Assembly (NCBI GenBank): GCA_002104935.1
Contig: MCGT01000040.1
Coordinates: 176,463 to 240,462 of the forward strand
DNA length: 64,000 nucleotides
DNA from: Hesseltinella vesiculosa
Taxonomy: Eukaryota > Mucoromycota > Mucoromycetes > Mucorales > Cunninghamellaceae
Direction: 5' to 3'
The notes beneath the pieces were generated by a model. The model was not told the origin of the DNA. It searched no databases and saw only the letters and a list, made by a program, of their open reading frames with translations. The translations under genes and the position numbers were made by a program. The stretch's first letter is position 1, and each line of letters starts with the position of its first letter. Shown piece after piece: positions 23,353-36,164 of this stretch.

Positions 23353-24672
23353 ATGTTGCTGTTGATTTTGTGTACGCTAGTCCTATTATCAACACTAGCA
23401 TCTGCATTAGTGAAGAACATTGTTGTGTTTGGTGATGATTATTCAGGTATACCATTGTGAATAAGCAAGTTATTTTTGTTCACTTTTTTTTTTTACACAA
23501 AGATGTGGGGACGGGGCACCGCTATAGCAATGGGCCATTATGGAGTCAGCAGCTTGCTGTAGGATGGGATGCGTCTTTACACAGCTTTGCATTTAGTGGA
23601 TCAGTGTGCAATGCCAGCTCAAGTGTCAGCATTGTTGATCAGGCTGAAATGTATTATCAGCAACACCTCGAGCTTGATCCTCAATATACCATCTATGCTT
23701 TTTGGGTTGGCCATGCCGATGTACAAGCAAAGATGCTAGCCAACGATACCAACTATGAAGACACTCTTGATTGTATCATGGATCAAATGGTAAACGGCAC
23801 ACGATTTTGAGAACGACAAGCTCCGAACACACCACCAACGTCACTTTATTTCATAGAGGACTGTTCGCAAAGTATTTAAAACCGACCGATTCTTGATGTT
23901 TACACTAGCGCCGATGGATCTGATGCCAGGCGCCTTGGCTCTGTCGAAAAAGGAACAGCAACGGATTAAGCAAGCGGTCGACAGCTTCAACGAACAGCTG
24001 CATGAAAAGGTGTTTGCCCAAGTCAAGCACCACCACCTACTGGAACTAGATTTGGTGGATGCCCATGACTTGCTTGTAGAAGTGATTCAGCGACCCGAGG
24101 ATTATGGATTCAAGAATGGCCAGGATGCTTTCTGGGATCACTGTCAAGGCCGGTGCAATGATAAAGAAGACGACTATATCTGGTGGGATAAGCAGCACTT
24201 GACAGGAAATGCACATCACATCATTGCTAAGAGCATCCTCATGTCCGACTCCATGGAGCCTTCCGTCAACCTGCCGTTCTTGGACCAAGTGCGTACAAAG
24301 GTCGATCAGCCACACTCCATTTTTCACTCGCCACTCTACCACAAACCCCACACCCACACCGGCCTTCTGGATCGCCTTGTGCAACAAATCAACGATGCCA
24401 AGAAGCAACAGGACAAAGAAATCACTGCTGATGACAATGAGCAAACGGCGGTCGATGCTGAGGAAGGCTTTTGGCTCCAACCTCTGTATTGGATGGCTCT
24501 GGTCACGATCGTTGTGTGTATAGGCTTTGTGCTTTGTGGCAAACAGATGCAGCGCCGCCGCATGACCGGTGGTTTGGCTGCTCTCTCAGGACTTGTGAAT
24601 CAAAAGCGACATCAAGATACCAGCACCCGTGGTCAATTCACTCGTTTACGTCAATTAGATACCTCGGTGTGA
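23353..24672 (+). CDS. SGNH/GDSL-esterase-like membrane-anchored protein with an altered nucleophile site
   Basis: Three exons (23353-23446, 23503-23789, 23857-24672) give 398 residues. An N-terminal signal peptide (about residues 1-18) precedes block I, IVVFGDDYSDVG. In active members this reads GDS, with Ser as nucleophile; here residue 29 is Asp. Other elements remain: FAFSGSVCN, an FWVGHAD stretch resembling block III, and the Asp-His block WWDKQHLT (D238, H241). A single membrane segment follows near residues 342-357 (ALVTIVVCIGFVLCG), then a basic cytoplasmic tail with RRRMTGG. The family hydrolyses esters such as acetylated glycans. With Ser replaced, activity may be lost, or Ser31 could have another role. 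The block I splice joint is well supported because it recreates the YSDVG motif. Confidence 0.8.
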
Positions 24673-24772
24673 TTCGATAAAAATAAAAAATCGACCTTGC
24701 CTCAAAACATTGTCAACATGGATCTAACCTGTATGCTTCAATTGTTGTCAAGAGAGAGAGTAGTGGCGGGGC

Positions 24773-24779
24773 TATAAAA
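24773..24779 (+). promoter_or_regulatory. TATA box of the homeodomain-like gene
   Basis: TATAAAA, about 88 bp upstream of the ATG at 24861. Confidence 0.5.
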
Positions 24780-24860
24780 TGGGATTCGTTTCTTTTTTTC
24801 AAAGGGTTCCTTTCAATAATCAACCTCTCGTCCACTGTTGGCGTGTTGCCTTTTAACAAA

Positions 24861-25130
24861 ATGAAGGAGAAACAGATGGGTTTTCGTAAAATATCGCAAA
24901 CGTCGTATGATTCTGGAACAACACAGTACCTCAAGGCTATGTATAAAGACACCATTGGTCAAGGAATCAAGATGACAAAAGATCAACGGCAAGAAATCAT
25001 TGAGCATACCGGCCTGTCGTCAAGGAAATTGACGTACTGGCTATCTAACCACAAGAGGCGATCTTCGTTGGGTGGCCAACGATGTGAAAAAGACGCTGAC
25101 AAGCTCAAGAAAGAACGAACATTTAAATGA
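24861..25130 (+). CDS. Small homeodomain-like protein
   Basis: Single exon, 89 residues. The core MTKDQRQEIIEHTGLSSRKL followed by TYWLSNHKRRS fits homeodomain helices 2 and 3, including the W-x-x-N-x-x-R/K pattern of the DNA-recognition helix (consensus WFxNxRxR). The preceding TQYLKAMYKDT could be helix 1. Nothing else is present beyond a basic tail (DKLKKERTFK). Fungal homeodomain regulators are normally much longer, so this is a minimal stand-alone domain or a truncated copy. A promoter TATA box suggests it is expressed. It lies 188 bp after the GDSL-like gene, on the same strand. The fold assignment is by motif only. Confidence 0.6.
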   Translation: MKEKQMGFRKISQTSYDSGTTQYLKAMYKDTIGQGIKMTKDQRQEIIEHTGLSSRKLTYWLSNHKRRSSLGGQRCEKDADKLKKERTFK

Positions 25131-25615
25131 AAATTGCCTTTTTTAGTCGCTCGCCACGAGGCATTGCCTTTGTCACCCTTTTTTTCTTCCATTGATTTGC
25201 CATAAAAAAAAAAACCGCCTCTCCCAGTTAAATTCTGTCAAGCAACACTCCTTGTCAAAAGTCTTCTTTGTGGTCTATGAAAAATAAGCTTTCATTTCCA
25301 TACTTTGGGTTAAGTTACGTTTTAGTTTGGGTAAATTGAGGGGCCAGATTTGTTCACTTTACTGTCAAACCTTAATGGAGTTCCCAAACAAAAAAAAAAA
25401 AAAAAAAAAGGGAGAATCTGTTTGCACCTTTTTTTTTTGGAGTCCTGAAAAAAACTCCTCTTCAACTCTCGTTCTTCTTTTTTTCTTTCATCTTGCCTAC
25501 CTCTCCTTACCCAAACATTGAGCTTCTCTCTCTCTCTTTTTTTTTCTCTTATTCCCATCATCTCCCTTACTAACCCAGCCTATTACGTTCCTTGTTTATT
25601 TATTCTTTATGCACC
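25131..25615. other. Intergenic promoter region
   Basis: Pyrimidine-rich, with CT and T tracts just before the next ATG. No gene seen. Confidence 0.5.
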
Positions 25616-26523
25616 ATGAATGGCAGTCCCATCCCCTCATCTGTAACTAGCTCCCCCAAACCCAACGACATTCTCAACGTGGATGGAAAGCGCATTTTGT
25701 GCATTGCTGATATTAAAGGTAAGTCCCTTTTGATGCGCCTTTTTTACACGCTCAATCATGTCACGGACAAACATTCACACTCTCTTTTCACAGGAAACCT
25801 TTCGCAACTGAATCAACTTGCCCGCGATGCCAATGCCCACATTATTGTCCATACGGGCGACTTTGGTTTTTATGGCAAGCCAACAAAAAGCGATGGCACC
25901 TTGATTTGGAACTAACGCTGATTTACCTTTTCCAGAGCGAGCCAGTCTCCCTCGAATCAGTGACAGGTGAGGCGTTTACAAGGAGAAACGACGCTGATGG
26001 TTTATTTTAACTAGGACCCTGAAGCATTTGATCCAATACAGCACGCTGATCCCACCTTATGTTCGAACGCGCCTCAACAATGCTCCTATTGATCAGGTGC
26101 GTCGTACCATTGAAACTGCTCCTCAGCCCTACTTGTCTGAATTCCCTGAATTTCTTGCCAACGAAAAGAAGCTTGAAGTGCCCGTCTATACCGTCTGGGG
26201 TGTCTGTGAAGATGTCGCCATTCTCGAAAAGTTTCGTTCCCAGGAATATGCCATTCCTAATCTACACATCATGGACGAAGCCACCTCACACCTGTTGGAT
26301 GTTGGTGGTGTCAAGTTGCGTTTGTTTGGTCTCGGTGGGGCCGTTATTCAGCACAAACTCTTTGACAATGGCGAAGGTAATCCCAATTTATATTGAAAAT
26401 CGTAGAGCTCTAACCTGAATCAAAAAACAAAAGGTACAGACACCATTGCAGGAGGAGCTGGCACCATGTGGACCACTGCTTTGCAATTGGGCGAATTGGT
26501 CGAGACAGCACAAAAGGTGAGAC

Positions 26524-26556
<33 letters not shown>

Positions 26557-27901
26557 GAAAATGACAGGTGGCTGACTTTTCAGCTCTCCAGGTGCATGAC
26601 GCTTCAGAAACCCGGGTTCTGGTGACGCATGCTAGCCCTGGTCGTGAAGGCTTACTAGCCCAACTTGCCCTCTTCTTAAAGGTAAGACAAGTGGTTTCCC
26701 TCATGTGTCGACACAAAATAGCCTTTTTAATTTTTCGATGTCTTGAAGGTCGATTTCACCATCTCAGCAGGCCTCCACTTCCGTTATGGCATCATGTACA
26801 ATGAATTCTCGACGCAATCATCACAGGAACTGTATCGTGATCGTCTATTGGAATCGCAGCACAGCTTCCTTGGTCTGTGGGAAGCCATCAAAGCTCAAGT
26901 GGAAAGCTATGTCGAGTAAGCGAACGAGGGTGCACTGGTCGCCTGGCATTGACTTTACTCCTCTCTTGCAGTGAACACCAAGCCCGATTATTACAAAACA
27001 CATTGGATGTGGTCAACCGTTTGCCGCCATCCTTGGACCCGAGTGACGACAGCTCCGATTACAGTTACGGCAGCCGTGAAGAATCAGCATTTAAGAACCT
27101 GTGGAACTTCAATTTACCCGATGCTGCCCTTGGTTGGATTGTTTTGGATGTGCGTCATGGTCATGTCGGTGCCGAAATGAAATCTCAAGGCTTCAACTTT
27201 GCCTACCGTCGGTCCTCCACCAATCATACCCCTTATGCCGGTTCCTCGCCTGCCCTCTCCACCGCCACATTCCCCTCTCGTCCTTACCAAGACAAGCAAC
27301 ACAAATCCGACTGGAACGATGGCCAATCCACTATCGCCAATGGTCATCCTGCCTCGGACGATGCTCAAGACGACCGACACATGAAACGTCAAAGCAATAT
27401 GGTAAACACAAGAAGGAAGAAAGCACACTCGGACTTGGTAAACTGAATTCTTTTTTGATCACACCCTCTCCAGCCCCGTAGTCCTTATGCTATTTTCGTT
27501 GGTGGACTGCAAGGTGATATCACCGAGGAAGATGTGCGTCAGTTCTTTGGGCCTGAAACAGTAAGAAAAAAGATGCACTTTGCCACTTTTGTCTAACCTT
27601 GATTTCCAAGGTGACGGATGTTCGTATTCCCATTGACCCTGAAACAAAGAAGCACAAGTCACATTGCTATGTGGACTTGGTGGATCCTGTTGCCTTGGAC
27701 AATGCTCTAGCAAAAAATGGCCAGGTACGACAGATCTCCGACCCGAGGAGCGGCCACGATTTTTTACTTTTTTGCTCACGGGGTTTTTCTTCTCACTAGA
27801 TGCTCAACGAAGGCAAGCTGACAATCAGCCGAGCTCCACAAAATGACGCTCGTCGTGGAAGAAATGCTCGTACTCGTAGTTTCCGTCCTCCTCCTAAATA
27901 A
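25616..27901 (+). CDS. DUF2433 metallophosphoesterase-like protein with C-terminal RRM
   Basis: Eleven exons: 25616-25718, 25794-25874, 25936-25966, 26015-26376, 26434-26516, 26592-26681, 26749-26915, 26972-27401, 27474-27560, 27611-27724 and 27800-27901, giving 549 residues. The N-terminal part resembles a calcineurin-like phosphoesterase fold: ILCIADIKGN, then VHTGDFGFY at about residue 55, PVYTVWGVCED, GLGGAV and VLVTHASPGREG. This is the fungal DUF2433 pattern, with altered metal ligands. An RRM occupies about residues 452-525 (YAIFVGGLQGDITEEDVRQF as RNP2-like; HKSHCYVDLVD as RNP1-like), followed by a short Arg-rich tail. It is probably an RNA-binding protein; the substrate is unknown. 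Exon 3 is only 31 nt, and the intron before it starts with GC. The intron after exon 5 holds an A29 tract. Confidence 0.82.
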
Positions 27902-28216
27902 GAGTAGGATCTTTTCATTGCTTATGGGGGTTACGTTTCCTTCCATTGCTGTGCCTCTTTTTTTTTTTTTTTTTTTTTCTGATGTGGGCTCTTCAAAAAA
28001 AAGAAAAAAATCCCATATACAAATTTGTTATATAAAGGAAAAAACCACGCTGCATGATCAATGGGAATACTATTTTTTTTTTTTTTTTTTGGCATTGTTT
28101 TCGACAGACTCTTCGGCCTTTCCAAATGCGGTTGACCGCATGACTTGTTTGGCGTGAAAAAATAAAAAATAAAAAAAAGGTGCCCCCTTTTTCTTTTTTC
28201 TTTTCTTATCCATACC

Positions 28217-29696
<1,480 letters not shown>

Positions 29697-30365
29697 ACCA
29701 TATCTCGACATTAAAAAACATCACTTGAGGGGAGCATGTTGCTTTTGCGTCTCTCTTTTTTTTTCCCCCTCTTTCTTTATTTGGCTTGGCAACTGTCCTT
29801 GGCAAAGGTCCTTGGCACTCTCTGTCTCCAAGTTTGTGTGACCACACGAACATTCCCGTCGGAGTGACAGAGGATCATCCTGCGTCCCAAAACATGGATG
29901 CGGAGTTTTCAAAGAAGAGTGCAGGCTATCTTGCAGCATGGACCAAGCTAGTCATGAATTGCTCGGCATGTGATTTCCCGCAGAGTGTCGCCCAACCCGT
30001 CCATAGCCATCCGGGAATATCGTTGAACGCTGACTTGCTTTGGTCGATGGCTGCCACAAGCTACCTCAGTGGCAGCAAGTGCACCGCAAGTCATTGGCTG
30101 CATTTTCGCGCACATCGTTTTCCAGTGGATGGATGGGCGGAGCATAGGCGGACGGAGCGGGCGGAGTTCATCAGGGCCCTTTTACCAAAAGTTGTTGAAG
30201 CTGCTTCAGGCAAGCTTACACTCTAGAACAACAGTCATTTTAAAAAGTAAAGTCGCTGATTTTGAATTTGAAGTCGTGCCAAAAAATTGTGTGTGAAAGA
30301 ATGATGTCGGTTGATCCAACAATGAAGTCGTATTCACATGTGATGAATCTCGTTTACTAAACAAA
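29697..30365. other. Intergenic, no confident gene
   Basis: A 146-codon + frame at 29786-30226 has no known motif and odd composition. I take it as chance. Confidence 0.45.
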
Positions 30366-30733
30366 GGTACGATTGGGTGCAAAAGTGCCAGCAGACTGAC
30401 TTGGATTTCACAACAAATTGCGTCTTTCTTGATGAATCAGCTTTTCATATCAACTTGAAACGGGGTATGGCTTGGTCAAAGAAAGGAACTCCTGCCATAG
30501 TTACAGTGACTATGACTAAAGCAAAAGCAACATCGATTTTAGGTGCAATATCTGCCACCGGCTTAATTAATGTTAGTTTGCGAGTCCCAAAACGTATCAA
30601 AAAAGAGAAAACTTGGGTATGAAGCTGATGCTTACAGTATTGGGACAGTGACAGGGCATTATCTAAGCTTTTTGAAGGCAACGCTGGATGAAATGGACAA
30701 GTATCCCGAAATGAAAGGACACTATGTCCTCTG
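30366..30733 (+). mobile_element. Tc1/mariner (IS630-type) transposase fragment A, decayed
   Basis: The frame opens with the first DDE block (CVFLDESAFH, Asp as catalytic residue 1), then RGMAWSKKGTPA and ILGAISATGLIN, all typical of Tc1-like transposases. A one-base shift occurs in an A-run near 30600. After it the frame continues GHYLSFLKATLDEMDKYPE and stops right before the expected second catalytic block (DNAP). There is no start and no N-terminal HTH. Confidence 0.8.
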
Positions 30734-31119
30734 AAGAAGCAAAAAATTATAATTGAAATTCATTTACAGTATATTATCCAGTTTTGCTGAAGTATTTACT
30801 TTGCAATAAAAAAAAACACTATTTAGATCTTTGAATACAACCCGTACGACAATTGAACAAATCGATCAGGTTGTCATCGGTAAGCAACTGAACCCGAGTG
30901 AAAGATTTGATTTCATGCTGATATGGTAAATGATCGACGATGATTGTCTGGAGATTTGGATTGTCACTTGAAGAAATTTTTCAAGCCATGACAAATTTGG
31001 CGCTTTTTTTTTTTTTTTTTGTCAGGATGACCAAATGCATAATGTCGCATTTTGAGAAAGTTGCCTTTTTCCACGATCCTTGGTGCTTGTGCTTCTGGTG
31101 TTGTTCAAATCAGCATGAG

Positions 31120-31502
31120 AAGTCCGCCTACAGGGAACAAAAAAGCAAACTTGATCAAGTTACCTACAAACACATTGGCGGCACAAACACTCACCACTAC
31201 ATCGCCTTCTTGAATGAGGTCATGAATACTATGGACCAACATCCAGAATTTGAGGGCTGCTATTTGGTGATGGACAATGCACCAAGTCATCAATCCAAGG
31301 CCATCGATACCTTCATCAGGAATCGTGGGTATCGATGCATGCATCTTCCAACCTATTCCCCTGAGCTCGATCCGATTGAGCAGTTCTGGTCGGCCGCATC
31401 GTCAAAGCGGTGTGTAATGATGTTTCTATCAAGGATCTGCATGGCTTTATCGGTAATTCTTCTCCCCGCATCAATGACTGCTTCCATAGGACCCCTATGT
31501 AG
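31120..31502 (+). mobile_element. Tc1/mariner transposase fragment B, decayed
   Basis: Contains the second and third DDE blocks: YLVMDNAPSHQ and YSPELDPIEQFW. It also overlaps fragment A in the region before DNAP (THHYIAFLNEVMNTMDQHPE against GHYLSFLKATLDEMDKYPE) with clear divergence, so this is a separate insertion, not the rest of A. A frameshift follows QFW near 31392. About 390 bp separate the two fragments. Confidence 0.8.
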
Positions 31503-32626
31503 TTGTATTTAAGTAACAGTTTGTCGCACGACAAATCGATGACGACACGAAAAAAAAAATATCTACGACAAAAAAAAAAAGTCCTGCGCCAAATTTGTCT
31601 TGGCTTGTGCGACACTCGGAAATCCAAAGTCCGCCACCTGTCTTCCAGGAGAGCCGCCACTTAAAAGAGTGTAAATACAGTAACATACGAGAAGCCATTG
31701 ATTGATCTGGCCAGCAGATGGTTTTCTAAAGGTGGGGTTGCGAGGGTAAAAGTAACAGAGCGTCAATTATTTATTTAATGGTTGGGAGAATGATTTCGCT
31801 TATGCTGACGCGCGTGCGAGCAAATGAGCTTTGATGAGAGGCTGTGCAATACAAATCGACAGTGACGAAGGAGTAACACCGGATGGGACAGCAACAGACG
31901 TTGAAGTGGTATCAGTGGGAGAGCCAATAGTGAAAGAGAGAATGGCTGTGACGGTAGACGTGATATGCGTTGGGGACGAGCCATCAGCCATGCGCTATGA
32001 CAAGTTGACGCTTTTTTTTTTCTTTTTTTTTTTTTTGTCGCTGGTCAGCACGGAGACATGAAAACTAGACAAATCCCTTACCAACGTGTCAATGACAAAG
32101 GTTGCTAGTCTTGCATTCCCTTTGGCATCATCGCTGTTGAATTTGCACAGCCCATGCCGAGCTTGTCAAAACATTGCTGAAGTTATTGTTTGATGGCAGG
32201 GGTAAATCAAAACCTGACAGATGCTTTCGTACATGAGAGCAGATGGGGTTGCAATGTCATCGTTCGTTCGCTATTTATATAAACGGCGATGCGCCAGGGG
32301 GATCAACGTTCTCATTGCAAGAAGGTCATGGATATTCCGATTCTTTGCAGTAAAATCAATCAATGATGTGTCAGCGTTGGCACAATCGCTGGCCAACTCA
32401 GACGCTCTGACCCTACCCAGTATTACCTTTTACTGCTGAAACAAAAACAATAATGTCCACAACACAAAAAAAGCCTTGCGATAATGGAAAGAAAGGAAAA
32501 GGGAGGCCGGTGCACCAAGTCAGCCTTTTTATTTGAATCTCAGCCGCCTGCCGTCGTCCAAAAAGGCGGAACCGATTCACTCGTTGATTTTTTTTTCCTT
32601 CTCTTTCCTTTTATCATTAATCCGTC
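31503..32626. other. Intergenic and promoter of eL37
   Basis: No gene supported. The last 100 bp are T/C-rich leading into the eL37 ATG. Confidence 0.5.
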
Positions 32627-33218
32627 ATGGTACGTTATTCACGAAACTAGAGACACTGCGCAGTATATCGATAGACAAAAGTGGGAAGAGATGTATAGGA
32701 ACGATAGATCGAATGGATATTTAAGAAAAATAGGCTGGATGGATGGATGGATAGATAAAAAAAATAGGACAAAGAGGGTATTTTGACGATGGCCATGCTG
32801 ACGATTGACACTTTTATTTTACATGCACAAATAGACTAAGGGTACCTCTTCCTTTGGTAAACGCCACACCAAATCCCACACCTTGTGCCGTCGTTGCGGT
32901 GACCGTTCTTTCCACAAGCAAAAGAAGACTTGCGCTCAATGTGGTTATCCTGCCGCCAAGATCCGCTCCTGTAAGACAAACTAGCCATCTCACCTCTACA
33001 TTCGACTCATTCTCTCTCTTATCAAGTCAACTGGTCCGAAAAGGGCAAGAGAAGAAAGACCACCGGTACCGGTCGCATGCGCTACTTGAAGGTCGTCCAC
33101 CGTCGTTTCACCAACGGCTTCCGTGAAGGTAAAAAAAAAGCTTGTAACTGGTCAACTTTGTAACTGACTGACACTCTATTTTTTCATAGGTACCCAAGCT
33201 AAGTCTGCCTCTGCTTAA
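32627..33218 (+). CDS. RPL37: 60S ribosomal protein eL37
   Basis: Exons 32627-32629 (the ATG alone), 32835-32970, 33027-33128 and 33190-33218 give 89 residues. The protein begins [19 protein letters not shown] and carries the zinc-binding cysteines C19, C22, C34 and C37 (CRRC, CAQC). It continues through [13 protein letters not shown] to a short tail. eL37 sits in the large subunit and contacts 25S and 5.8S rRNA. The first intron (205 nt) follows the start codon directly, as in many fungal ribosomal-protein genes. An AATAAA motif lies a few bases after the stop. Confidence 0.95.
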
Positions 33219-34120
33219 ACAATAAACAATGACTTTTGAATCATCGCACCAACCGTACCTTCCGATCCCATACGCTGAGTTTTCCTGTCCAACGCAAAGT
33301 GCAGGACTGTTTCTGTTCAACAACCTTTTATTTTTGTGCATGGGAGGGTTTGCTAGACAGGAAGAGATAGAAAAAAATGATCTGCCGATCGAGAGGATCG
33401 CATTACCAGTCATACGCAGAGCATCGTGTCAAGAAGAACCAGATGAAAATCGCGAGAATGGTTATGGACCTTTTTGTCACCTCAGCGAATGCAGTGCTTT
33501 CTAAGGGGGACAGGGTGCCATTGTCTGGGATGCAGCTATGGCTCTCTTCCATGCTGAAGTTTGACCTTCCTAGCACTTGTATGGCTGACAAACGTCGTTG
33601 CTATCTTTTAACGGTTGGCATGAAACCCCTATCGTTTGAATTTACAGTGATTCCGTGGTTTCCTCGCGAAAGTTATCAATTGCTGGAGGGGGGATTGCGA
33701 CCAGTGACCTAACATAATAATGTCATCAAGTTTCCCTTTTTTATTACGAGGCTACAAGAACAGTAAAAAAAAAAAAAGTGGGAATGGTGTTGGATTGGTT
33801 GGAAACAAGCTGGTGCAGCGCAAATTCGTGGCTGACAGACATGTTTGTTGGAAGTGTTGTGTAATGGGAAGAAGCAAGTGCCAAAGCGTGTATATCCAGG
33901 AGCAATTTCATGTCTTCCTGTCTCTTGCCATGGAGCCCACGCAGGTTCAGGTGGTGTTTAAATAAAGGCACTGGGGTTTGCCTTTCTGGCATCCTTTCCA
34001 AGTCTAACCATGAAAGGAGTATGCACCTTGTTTGATATGAACGACACAAAGCTGGCACTTGTTTTCCAAGGATGAGCCTTGCCTAATGGAACAAAAGGAT
34101 GATTACAATCAAATAGATTG
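33219..34120. other. Intergenic, no confident gene
   Basis: A + frame at 33377-33712 is open for 111 codons but has no recognisable motif or splice context. Confidence 0.45.
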
Positions 34121-34768
34121 TGCGATACACTGACCTATTTTGTCACAGTGGGTTGTCCACCTGCACCATAGTTTGTTAGATTGCAACACTCCATCACGCC
34201 TTCAACAAGAAGGGGGAAACGGTAACTTCGAGAGGGGAACTCACAGGTAGATCCTACTTGTTACTCCCTAGGGCGCAATTGCGGCGAAGGGCAAGATCTG
34301 GATAGCATGCATGGTTGCGTTTAGACTCTCTAGTTAGATGCAAACTATGACTATAGATGACAGGGAACCGCCCGCTATCATATGGTGTCAGTCTCCAATT
34401 AGCTAAAAAAAATAGAAAAAAAAATGAGAGAGAGAAATGATTCACAGAAATGCGATACACTGACCTATTTTGTCACAGTGGGCTGTCCACCTGCACCATA
34501 GTTTGTTAGATTGCAACACTCCATCACGCCTTCAACAAGAAGGGGGAAACGGTAACTTCGAGAGGGGAACTCACAGGTAGATCCTACTTGTTACTCCCTA
34601 GGGCGCAATTGCGGCGAAGGGCAAGATCTGGATAGCATGCATGGTTGCGTTTAGACTCTCTAGTTAGATGCAAACTATGACTATAGATGACAGGGAACAA
34701 CCCGCTATTATGTGGTGTCAGTCTCCAATTAGCTAAAAAAAAAATTGAAAACAAAAAAAGAGAGAGAG
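34121..34768. repeat. Tandem duplication, two copies of about 330 bp
   Basis: Copies begin at 34121 and 34451 (both TGCGATACACTGACCTATTT) and are nearly identical; differences are a few substitutions (for example ACCGCCCGC against ACAACCCGC) and A-tract length. Neither copy has a convincing ORF. Both end in an A-tract plus GAGAGAGA. Confidence 0.9.
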
Positions 34769-34858
34769 ATGAGCGGTCTTTGATTTTTAAAAAAAAAACG
34801 TTTGGGTGAATTTTTTTTTTCACCGCGTTCTTTTTTCTGTGAAAAGCTGCTTTCCTCC

Positions 34859-36064
34859 ATGCCAGCGTACTTTTACAGAACGAAATCAGACGAGTGGAAT
34901 ATCTTCGATGCAATCAAGTCGTACAAAACCGATAATGCTAATTTGCCACTCCAGTCAGTGTGTCATTTATTGAAAGAAGATCTCCCATCAGTTAAGAAAG
35001 CAGCTGAAGCAATTCGCCCAAACATCGATGTATGCATAAAAAGTATGTGTTGTTGAAGTTATTGATAATTTGGTCATACACGTTTGTAGTTACTTTGTGG
35101 ATATACAACTGGATCTACTATTCACGCGTCAAAGCTGGCTGAATCGATAAACAAGATCAACAAAGTTACCCAAAACAACTACGTTCCTTCGGTAAGTTCG
35201 TTCGTTTTATTGATATCAAGTATTTAATTATTGTACTTCTCACTATGTAGACCCCCACGCCCACACGTTCAAGCTCTGCTGGAAAACGCAAGCAAACATA
35301 TGATGTCCAAAGCAACGTAAGGAACTGCATGTGCTATTTATTGCACCAGGTGATCTAACAAATCACGATATTTGTCGATAGCCCATCCATGTTAAGAAAA
35401 ACAAAAAGTCGTTTGTCTTCAACCCACCAACACTGACCCCTTCGATATCTGTCAACAAGCCGAACATTGACGATGTGGACGCAGCACTCCTGGACGATCA
35501 TTACTATGCAAAATTAGCTGATTCGCATGTTGTTGACGGTGTTCATAGCTGCGCTGAAACTGATGCGGAGTATGCACAGAACATGGATGACCAATGTGCA
35601 AATCGATCGTTCGGCAGTCTCAAAATTGCAATGAAATTCTTGCCTGCAGCTGGATATGATGAAATACCGTTATGCCTCGTTAACAACTTTCAAGCGACGC
35701 CAAGTGTTTGCTGTCCAAGTTATTGGCGATAAGATCACACTTTTGGCTACCAAATTCGTAGATATGCGCATCACATGCATCGAGATCCGATCGTCTGTGG
35801 TACCAACCGACTGGGAAGAACGTTTGCATTGGATCAGAGTCTTTGAGCTGCTGATGAAATTGAAGGTAAAATCAATCGACCACACTCGTCCCCCTGCTAC
35901 AGCAGCGGTGCATTCATCTTGCAAACATTATTGAATTCTAGGAAATGTGCCTGGAACAAGAGCAGGTTACGAAGGCTTTGCAAAAAGAGCAAGTCGGTCT
36001 CATCGCCATCAACAAAAGCGACCAGGTGAAGGAGTTGTGCCCTTTCTCTCTCTTGCCACGCTGA
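34859..36064 (+). pseudogene. Mucorales-type orphan gene with one frameshift
   Basis: Exons 34859-35029, 35090-35191, 35251-35316, 35382-35865 and 35942-36064. The first four joints are phase 0. Near 35655-35665 the frame must move by one base: upstream it ends FLPAAGYDE, and downstream it reads YRYASLTTFKRRQVFAVQV. The downstream block (QVIGDKITLLATKFVDM, EIRSSVVPTDWEERLHWIR, EQVTKALQKEQVGLI) resembles, from memory, a family repeated in Mucorales genomes whose function is not known to me. The N-terminal 57 residues are a small charged helical region; the middle is Ser/Lys-rich. It could be a pseudogene or a correct gene with a sequence error. Confidence 0.55.
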
Positions 36065-36164
36065 TCCACCTTTTATCCTTGCCTTGCATAATGTTTCCGT
36101 TTGAATGATAAAACGCGAAATTGATTGCTCGCTATGAAATAAAAAAATACGAGGCATGCTAAGT

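Noticed and set aside
32630..32834. snoRNA in the first intron of eL37
   Set aside because: Only isolated CTGA and weak C-box-like strings; no paired boxes with a terminal stem.
34121..34450. Possible group I intron (AATTGCGG motif)
   Set aside because: Only one short core-like string; no matching Q, R and S elements found by eye, and not inside a gene.
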